A stretch of DNA of 19,640 nucleotides from Muribaculaceae bacterium (GTDB lineage Bacteria > Bacteroidota > Bacteroidia > Bacteroidales > Muribaculaceae): positions 1-19,640 of the forward strand of contig VSPO01000055.1 in assembly GCA_009775375.1 (NCBI GenBank), read 5' to 3'. The position numbers and the translations under genes are program-made. A model generated the notes under the pieces. The model saw nothing but the letters and a program-made list of their open reading frames with translations, was not told where the DNA came from and ran no database searches. Positions within the stretch are counted from its first letter, which is position 1. Each line of letters starts with the position of its first letter. Positions 14,860-19,640 of the stretch are shown here, piece by piece.

Positions 14860-15387
14860 ATGGAAAATCTTGCTTTGAATAATATTTTGACGCGATCAAG
14901 CGTCAGAACCTATCTGCCCGACCGTCAGATTCAGGAGAATGACATTGAATTAATCCTTAAGGCAGGGATGGCAGCTCCCTCTGCCGTCAACCGCCAGCCG
15001 TGGCAGTTTGTGGTAGTAAGGGATAAATCCACGCTTCGCCGACTTGCAGACTCTCTCCCTTACGCCAAAATGGCGGCTCATGCGTCAACCGCGATAATTC
15101 CTTGCGGCGACAAAAAGAATTTCCTTGAAGGTATCGACGACTCGCTCTGGGTGCAGGATCTCTCTGCCGCAACCGAGAACATTCTTCTCGCCGCCCATGC
15201 TTTGGGATATGGCGGCGTCTGGACGTGTGTATATCCCCATCCCGAAAGGGAAAATCCGGTCAGGGAGATTCTCTCTATCCCGGATGGAATAGTTCCATTC
15301 GCTGTCATTCCGATTGGAGTGCCAGCCAACCCTCCGCACATCATTGATAAATGGGATCCCTCGAAAATTCACAATGAAAAATGGTGA
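14860..15387 (+). CDS. Nitroreductase family protein (FMN-dependent)
   Basis: A 175-aa flavin oxidoreductase of the nitroreductase fold. FMN-phosphate contacts are expected at RSSVRTY (12-18); APSAVNRQPWQF (39-50) is the family's second signature; LSAATENILLAAHALGYGGVW (helix 101-121, quoted in part) packs on the flavin; and the C-terminal IPIGVPA strand closes the site. It is shorter than NfsA/NfsB but normal for the compact clostridial/Bacteroidetes group, which work as dimers with NAD(P)H. The physiological substrate is unknown. A weak promoter-like TAAATTGTG (14837-14845) lies just before it. The metallo-hydrolase gene follows after 7 bp, so the two are co-transcribed. Confidence 0.92.
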   Translation: MENLALNNILTRSSVRTYLPDRQIQENDIELILKAGMAAPSAVNRQPWQFVVVRDKSTLRRLADSLPYAKMAAHASTAIIPCGDKKNFLEGIDDSLWVQDLSAATENILLAAHALGYGGVWTCVYPHPERENPVREILSIPDGIVPFAVIPIGVPANPPHIIDKWDPSKIHNEKW

Positions 15388-15394
15388 CCGCTGA

Positions 15395-16189
15395 ATGAAA
15401 CTGACGTATATCTGGCACGACTGCTTTTGGCTTCAGTCTGATTCGGCAAACGTCGTATTCGATTTCTGGAAAGACCCTACCTCCCCATCTCCTTCCGAAA
15501 TCCCCGCCTTCCTGAAAGAAGCCGACAAAGACAAGCCCCTATATGTGTTTGTGAGCCATCATCACAAAGACCACTATTCCAAACGTATTTTTGAATGGCA
15601 TTCCCTGTTCTCCGATATTCGCTACATAATCAGCGATGACACCGCCCGACATGCACGCCATATCCTGAATCCGGGGTCATTGTATTCCGGTCCGAAACCA
15701 TCGCCATCTGCCGTCACGGTCCTCAAGCCCGGAGAATCCTTCTCCGACAGGCTGATCACTATCCATGCTTTCGCCTCCACCGACATAGGGAACTCCTATG
15801 CCGTCTCTTTGGATGGAATGACGTATTTCCACGCCGGCGACCTCAATGCCTGGATATGGAAAGATTCCTCCACTCCGGAGGAAGTGGAGGAATCTTTGTC
15901 GGACTTCGGGAAAATTCTCGACTCCATACTGATGAAATACCAGTCATTCGATTTCGTCATGTTTCCGGTCGACTCAAGAATCGGCAGGGATTATTTCACG
16001 GGAGCGAAATTATTTGTCCGTGTTTTCGACGTGCGACATTTCTTCCCAATGCACTTTGAACTCGGGGAGGATGCACATCAAATTCGAAAATTCCATCTCG
16101 ACGCAGCCAAGACGGAATTATACATGAATCCACATGACGGAGAATACATATGCTTGCAGATGCCTTACTCCTCCTTCTCTCGCGGCTAA
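15395..16189 (+). CDS. MBL-fold metallo-hydrolase (UlaG-like)
   Basis: A 264-aa metallo-beta-lactamase-fold hydrolase. Metal ligands can be seen: HHHKDH (55-60) fits HxHxDH, His124 (TIHAF) may be an auxiliary ligand, His146 and Asp149 in YFHAGDLN are the third-strand ligand and bridging Asp, and His220 in FPMHFEL is the final ligand. The N-terminal MKLTYIWHDCFWLQSD followed by VVFDFWKDP is the pattern of UlaG-like enzymes that act on phosphodiester or lactone bonds; no signal peptide, so cytoplasmic. The substrate is unknown. It is the second gene behind the nitroreductase (7 bp gap) and converges on the thioesterase gene with only 15 bp between stops and no visible terminator. Confidence 0.88.
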   Translation: MKLTYIWHDCFWLQSDSANVVFDFWKDPTSPSPSEIPAFLKEADKDKPLYVFVSHHHKDHYSKRIFEWHSLFSDIRYIISDDTARHARHILNPGSLYSGPKPSPSAVTVLKPGESFSDRLITIHAFASTDIGNSYAVSLDGMTYFHAGDLNAWIWKDSSTPEEVEESLSDFGKILDSILMKYQSFDFVMFPVDSRIGRDYFTGAKLFVRVFDVRHFFPMHFELGEDAHQIRKFHLDAAKTELYMNPHDGEYICLQMPYSSFSRG

Positions 16190-16204
16190 AAGAAACCTGC
16201 CGTG

Positions 16205-16993
16205 TCAGTTCCTCGTCTTTCTCTCCACTCTCGCAAAGAAAAGCGGGCCTCCCGACGGCCTTTCTCTCAACAGGAAAGATGAGAGCATTCCCTCTTCTGC
16301 ATCGCTTCTGAGAAGCTGGGTCTCCATTCCATATTTTGCCTCGTGCATGAAAGAAAGTTCAAGACGCCGGATATAGGTCGTGTCATGCTCCTCAAGGGTA
16401 AACCGGTTGAGAAGGAGCGTGACGTATCTGACGGTATTGACATGTCTGTAGGAATCAAGGTCGCAGTATTTGAAACGATAATCGAACATAGGAGAGGTGG
16501 ATTTTATGCTTCCGCGTGGTAATTCCCCCGTAAAATCCGGCTCAACTATTGTCCGGTGTTTCGCCTGTGTGGGGATAGGTGGTCGGTCTCCTGAAACCAT
16601 TCCCTCCGGAAGCGAAATGTGCGACAGTCCTACGCTCGTATGGTCTTCAGTGTGAATAATCATCCAGACGGAGCGTGCATATCCGTAGACTTTCCCTGAG
16701 GGGGAAGATATTTTGAACGCCCTTTCAGAGAAATGACGGTTGAAACTCTCTATCCATGTCGACAATACATATGTTTCGTTGACCTTAGGATAAGTTTCCA
16801 TCTCGATTGTCAGTCTCGACAACACCCATCCGGCTTTCATCTCCTTCATGGAGGGGTTGCCTATTCCCAGGGAATTGGCGTGAGCGGTGGCTATGTCGAT
16901 TATCTTTGTCGTGAGCACGGGCAGCGAGAGCTCCTGCTCCGCATTGGTTTCTCCTGCTGAAAGGAAATAAGATTCTTCGTATATGGGCTGCAT
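16205..16993 (-). CDS. Acyl-ACP thioesterase (FatA/FatB-like double hotdog)
   Basis: A 262-aa thioesterase that should release fatty acids from acyl carrier protein in the cytoplasm. Two hotdog domains are visible. The first (about 1-130) has the central helix IDIATAHANSLG and KAGWVLSRLTIEMETYP leading into TYVLSTWIESFNRHFSERAF. The second (about 165-260) has DLDSYRHVNTVRYVTLLL (178-195) with the His184-Asn186 pair typical of the active site in this family, and Glu218 in SFMHEAKYG as a further candidate. Length is normal for bacterial members. The gene is divergent from tamL and shares a compact double promoter region with it, which ties lipid and outer-membrane assembly genes by position only. 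Confidence 0.88.
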   Translation of the reverse strand: MQPIYEESYFLSAGETNAEQELSLPVLTTKIIDIATAHANSLGIGNPSMKEMKAGWVLSRLTIEMETYPKVNETYVLSTWIESFNRHFSERAFKISSPSGKVYGYARSVWMIIHTEDHTSVGLSHISLPEGMVSGDRPPIPTQAKHRTIVEPDFTGELPRGSIKSTSPMFDYRFKYCDLDSYRHVNTVRYVTLLLNRFTLEEHDTTYIRRLELSFMHEAKYGMETQLLRSDAEEGMLSSFLLRERPSGGPLFFARVERKTRN

Positions 16994-17061
16994 ATTATTC
17001 TGAAATTATAGCCTTAATGCCGACTTAACAAGGCGAGGAGCCGGCAGTATGGGTATTGTTT

Positions 17062-17072
17062 CTGCAAAATTA
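17062..17072 (-). promoter_or_regulatory. -7 region of the thioesterase promoter
   Basis: Minus strand TAATTTTGCAG (17072-17062) carries a perfect TAnnTTTG box. It is the left arm of an imperfect palindrome whose right arm (17085-17095) is the -7 region of tamL. The -33 position would fall in that right arm, which offers only a partial match (ACTG). Leader to the ATG at 16993 about 65 nt. Confidence 0.6.
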
Positions 17073-17084
17073 CTAATTTTTGAT

Positions 17085-17095
17085 TAACTTTGCAG
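17085..17095 (+). promoter_or_regulatory. -7 region of the tamL promoter
   Basis: TAACTTTGCAG contains a perfect TAnnTTTG box (17085-17092). The -33 position falls on TCTG (17061-17064) within the other arm of the palindrome. Transcription should begin near 17098, about 78 nt before the TTG start of tamL at 17176. Confidence 0.6.
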
Positions 17096-17175
17096 TCTGT
17101 ATGCAGGTTTTGGCATGAATCCTGGAATTTTCCTTGTCCTTGCCATGACCGTCACGGAAATTCAAGAGCACTGTT

Positions 17176-19515
17176 TTGATTAATTATAAACGAAACCATA
17201 TACTTTTCTTCCTCTCGTTGTTTCTCCTTTTGGCTTGGGGATGCAGCAGTTCGCGCCATGTCCCCCAGGGAAGCTTGCTTCTCGATTCTGTCGAAATAAA
17301 GATCAACAATTCTACAAAGACTCTCGACGAAGAGGAAATGACGGCTTATCTTCGCCAGCTGCCCAACCATAAAATGCTTTGGAGCACGAAATTCCGTCTC
17401 GGCATCTATAACATGAGCGGAAGCGACACCACAAAATGGTGGAACCGCTGGATTCGTAAGCTCGGAGAGCCGCCGGTCATCTACGACTCCACCTTGACCC
17501 GAGCGGGAAGAGACCAGCTGCTGAAAGCAATGAACAACAAGGGGTTTCTCGAAGCATCCGTCACTACCGACACCATCATCAACGCCAAGGACCGCAAAAT
17601 GAAGGTGAAATATTCCCTCAATCCGGGTCTGCCGCACGTCATCAATTCCATATCATATTCTTTCCCCGACACTCTGCTCAGGAATCTGATTATGCGAGAT
17701 TCCGCAAAGTTTATTGTCAGGAAGGGCGACAATCTCGACCGCTCACTGCTTGAGTCGCAACGCGAATGGATTACGCGTCTCATGCGCGACCATGGCTACT
17801 ATTCCTTTGCAAAGGAATACATCACCTTCAGCGCCGACACCACCGAAGGTAGCCGACTCGTGGATCTGACAATGACCATGAATCCCGTCTTCTCCCGACA
17901 GTCCGACCTCAGACTGCCCCACGAGAAGTTTACTATCGGAAGAGTCTTTTTCGTGACCGACTACGACCCATCTTCCGAGGAGCCTTTCAAAGACAGGAGT
18001 GCCGTGGATACTGTCGGCTACAAAAATCTCATCATCTACTACGGACATAAGAAATATCTCCGCCCCTCCGCCCTTTACGAATGCTGCTTTCTCCGTCCCG
18101 GGGCAAACTTCAGCCAGACGGATGTCGACAAGACCTATCAGGCCCTTTCCAGATTTTCCATCCTGAAATTCATCAGCATTCGCTTCATGGAGTCGGGCAG
18201 TCTTGACAACCGCCGCTTGCTCGACGCCTATATTCTCCTGACTCCCGGGAAAAGCCAAAGCGTAGCTCTCGAAATAGAGGGGACAAATTCGGAGGGAGAC
18301 CTCGGAGTAGCGGCCTCAGCCACCTACACCCACCGCAACGTGGGAAAGGGTTCGGAAACACTGACGGCTAAAATCCGTGGCGCCTACGAATCCCTTAGCG
18401 GAAATCTCGACGGACTTATCCACAACCGCTACATGGAATATTCCCTTGATCTTGGCGTGACCTTCCCCAAGTTCAAAGCCCCGTTCCTCTCCGAAAGATT
18501 CAAACGGAGAATAAACGCCGCTACGGAGTTTAATGTGGCGATGACTTATCAGGAACGCCCGGAATACACGCGCATTATCTCCAATGCCGGATGGTCGTAT
18601 AAATGGACCTACAACAAAAACAAGAACCGCTATATATTCACCCCCATAGATATCAATTATGTCTATCTGCCGGAAAGCACGTATAATTTCATCGACCAGA
18701 TAGCCCCCGACAATCCTCTGCTGAGATATAGCTACGAAGACCACTTCATCATGAGAATGGGATTCAGCTTCTATCATTCCAACAAACGCACCAATCCCAA
18801 CAACAAGAACTTTTTCCAAAGAAACGTCTATACGGTCAGGGCGAATGCCGAGATTGCGGGCAACATGCTCTTCCTCATAAGCAACATAATCCATCGCCGC
18901 CGCGACCCCGCAAGCGACCCCTATAAAATCTTCGGAATCCATTACTCGCAATATTTCAAAATCAACAGCGATTTCTCCTTCCTCCATACGTTTGATTTCC
19001 GTAATTCCCTGGCTTTCCATGCAGGCTTCGGTGTGGGCTATCCTTATGGCAACTCGCGGATCATGCCTTTTGAGAAGCGTTTCTATGGCGGCGGGGCCAA
19101 CGGCGTCAGGGGATGGGACGTCCGCACCCTCGGTCCCGGCCGGTTTCCCGGCTCCAACTCCGTCAGCGATTTCATCAATCAATGTGGAGACATCAGGCTC
19201 GACCTTAGCGCCGAATACCGTGCCAAATTATTCTGGATTCTTGAACTGGGAGCCTTCATCGACGTTGGTAATATATGGACCATCCATAATTATCCCAATC
19301 AACCGGGTGGCATGTTCCATTTCAATTCTTTCTATAAAGAATTGGCGGCCGCCTACGGCCTTGGCCTGAGAATGGATTTCACGTATTTCCTTATCCGCTT
19401 TGATGTCGGCATGAAAGCCCACAATCCGGCGATGGGACAGGAGGAATGGTCTTTGCTCCACCCCCGATGGCATCGCGATTCATCCTTCCACTTCTCCATC
19501 GGCTATCCGTTCTAA
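17176..19515 (+). CDS. tamL: TamL-type Omp85 outer-membrane lipoprotein (TamA-like)
   Basis: A 779-aa BamA/TamA superfamily protein of the lipidated Bacteroidetes type, thought to work with TamB in outer-membrane assembly. The signal is NHILFFLSLFLLLAWGC with Cys23 as lipid site, followed by SSSRHVPQGSLLLDSVEI, the usual TamL beginning. POTRA-like domains cover about 30-370, for example AMNNKGFLEASVTTDTI and LSRFSILKFISIRFME. The 16-strand barrel fills the rest, with the Omp85 loop motif GGGANGVRGW (638-647, Arg645) and a C-terminal Phe. The only start that fits the signal peptide is a TTG; the frame is closed by TGA at 17146-17148 and the next in-frame ATG (17338) is far inside. The window ends 125 bp after the stop, so a following tamB cannot be judged. 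Confidence 0.9.
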   Translation: MINYKRNHILFFLSLFLLLAWGCSSSRHVPQGSLLLDSVEIKINNSTKTLDEEEMTAYLRQLPNHKMLWSTKFRLGIYNMSGSDTTKWWNRWIRKLGEPPVIYDSTLTRAGRDQLLKAMNNKGFLEASVTTDTIINAKDRKMKVKYSLNPGLPHVINSISYSFPDTLLRNLIMRDSAKFIVRKGDNLDRSLLESQREWITRLMRDHGYYSFAKEYITFSADTTEGSRLVDLTMTMNPVFSRQSDLRLPHEKFTIGRVFFVTDYDPSSEEPFKDRSAVDTVGYKNLIIYYGHKKYLRPSALYECCFLRPGANFSQTDVDKTYQALSRFSILKFISIRFMESGSLDNRRLLDAYILLTPGKSQSVALEIEGTNSEGDLGVAASATYTHRNVGKGSETLTAKIRGAYESLSGNLDGLIHNRYMEYSLDLGVTFPKFKAPFLSERFKRRINAATEFNVAMTYQERPEYTRIISNAGWSYKWTYNKNKNRYIFTPIDINYVYLPESTYNFIDQIAPDNPLLRYSYEDHFIMRMGFSFYHSNKRTNPNNKNFFQRNVYTVRANAEIAGNMLFLISNIIHRRRDPASDPYKIFGIHYSQYFKINSDFSFLHTFDFRNSLAFHAGFGVGYPYGNSRIMPFEKRFYGGGANGVRGWDVRTLGPGRFPGSNSVSDFINQCGDIRLDLSAEYRAKLFWILELGAFIDVGNIWTIHNYPNQPGGMFHFNSFYKELAAAYGLGLRMDFTYFLIRFDVGMKAHNPAMGQEEWSLLHPRWHRDSSFHFSIGYPF

Positions 19516-19549
19516 GTAATCGAAAAAATTTTTTTAACCATTTTTTTGA

Positions 19550-19602
19550 AGACTCCTTAATTCCAATAGTTCGTTAATTTTTGAATGAATCATGCGGAGT
19601 CT
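19550..19602. other. Inverted repeat behind tamL
   Basis: AGACTCC (19550-19556) and GGAGTCT (19596-19602) can pair over 7 bp around a 39-nt AT-rich loop. Two T7 runs lie before it, none after, so it is not a standard terminator. It may be a regulatory structure in front of the next gene outside the window. Confidence 0.25.
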
Positions 19603-19640
19603 CTGACGCCGAAGAACAATAAGTTAGGCGGAATCTCGTC

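Noticed and set aside
18316..19182. A 288-codon open frame on the minus strand opposite tamL
   Set aside because: It lies wholly inside tamL, whose signal peptide, POTRA and barrel motifs are convincing; the opposite frame is low-complexity, rich in Val, Gly and Glu, and matches no family. It is a codon-bias shadow.
1..19640. CRISPR array, tRNA or rRNA genes
   Set aside because: No regularly spaced repeats and no cloverleaf or ribosomal RNA sequence seen on either strand.

Overview
The window looks like chromosomal DNA from a member of the Bacteroidales, most probably a gut lineage near Muribaculaceae, Prevotellaceae or Bacteroidaceae (family level is inference). The signs are: promoters of the Bacteroidetes sigma-ABfr type (TTTG about 20 nt before TAnnTTTG) and no clear Shine-Dalgarno sites; a FecI-like ECF sigma factor with an STN-carrying TonB-dependent receptor; DUF4249 and DUF4924 proteins; a TamL-type Omp85 lipoprotein; and a Bacteroidetes-type long PagL-like barrel. 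No tRNA, rRNA, CRISPR array, transposase or phage gene was seen.

Layout. 1-810: a doubtful small ORF with its own terminator, then an empty stretch ending in the terminator of an ECF sigma gene. 811-2435 (minus): an orphan ECF sigma factor and prmA, each with its own promoter. 2562-7517 (plus): a cell-surface signalling and uptake locus made of an ECF sigma factor, a very small single-pass anti-sigma factor, a transducer-type TonB-dependent receptor and a DUF4249 lipoprotein, closed by a terminator. A roughly 208-bp element bounded by inverted repeats sits between receptor and lipoprotein. 7596-8678: an AI-2E family permease. 8679-9650: about 1 kb of decayed DNA with a Crp/Fnr N-terminal fragment, other reading-frame scraps and a 20-bp hairpin terminator on the minus strand. 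9651-11823 (plus): a strong promoter drives an unrecognised lipoprotein gene that overlaps by 32 bp a PagL/acyloxyacyl-hydrolase-like outer-membrane barrel. 11896-14109 (minus): DUF4924 gene and prfC as a two-gene operon. 14193-14615 (minus): a small membrane protein. 14860-16189 (plus): nitroreductase and UlaG-like metallo-hydrolase. 16205-16993 (minus): acyl-ACP thioesterase, divergent from tamL (17176-19515) with two overlapping back-to-back promoters between them.

How the parts may work together. In the signalling locus the receptor's N-terminal STN domain should contact the periplasmic DUF4974-like domain of the anti-sigma factor, which holds the ECF factor at the membrane until ligand arrives; the receptor and DUF4249 lipoprotein would be its output and also its ligand-binding surface. 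Much of the rest concerns the cell envelope (PagL-like barrel, TamL, thioesterase, AI-2E permease) or translation (PrmA, RF3). Two gene starts need care: the DUF4924 start should be ATG at 14056 because an upstream TTG falls inside the promoter, and tamL appears to start at a TTG.
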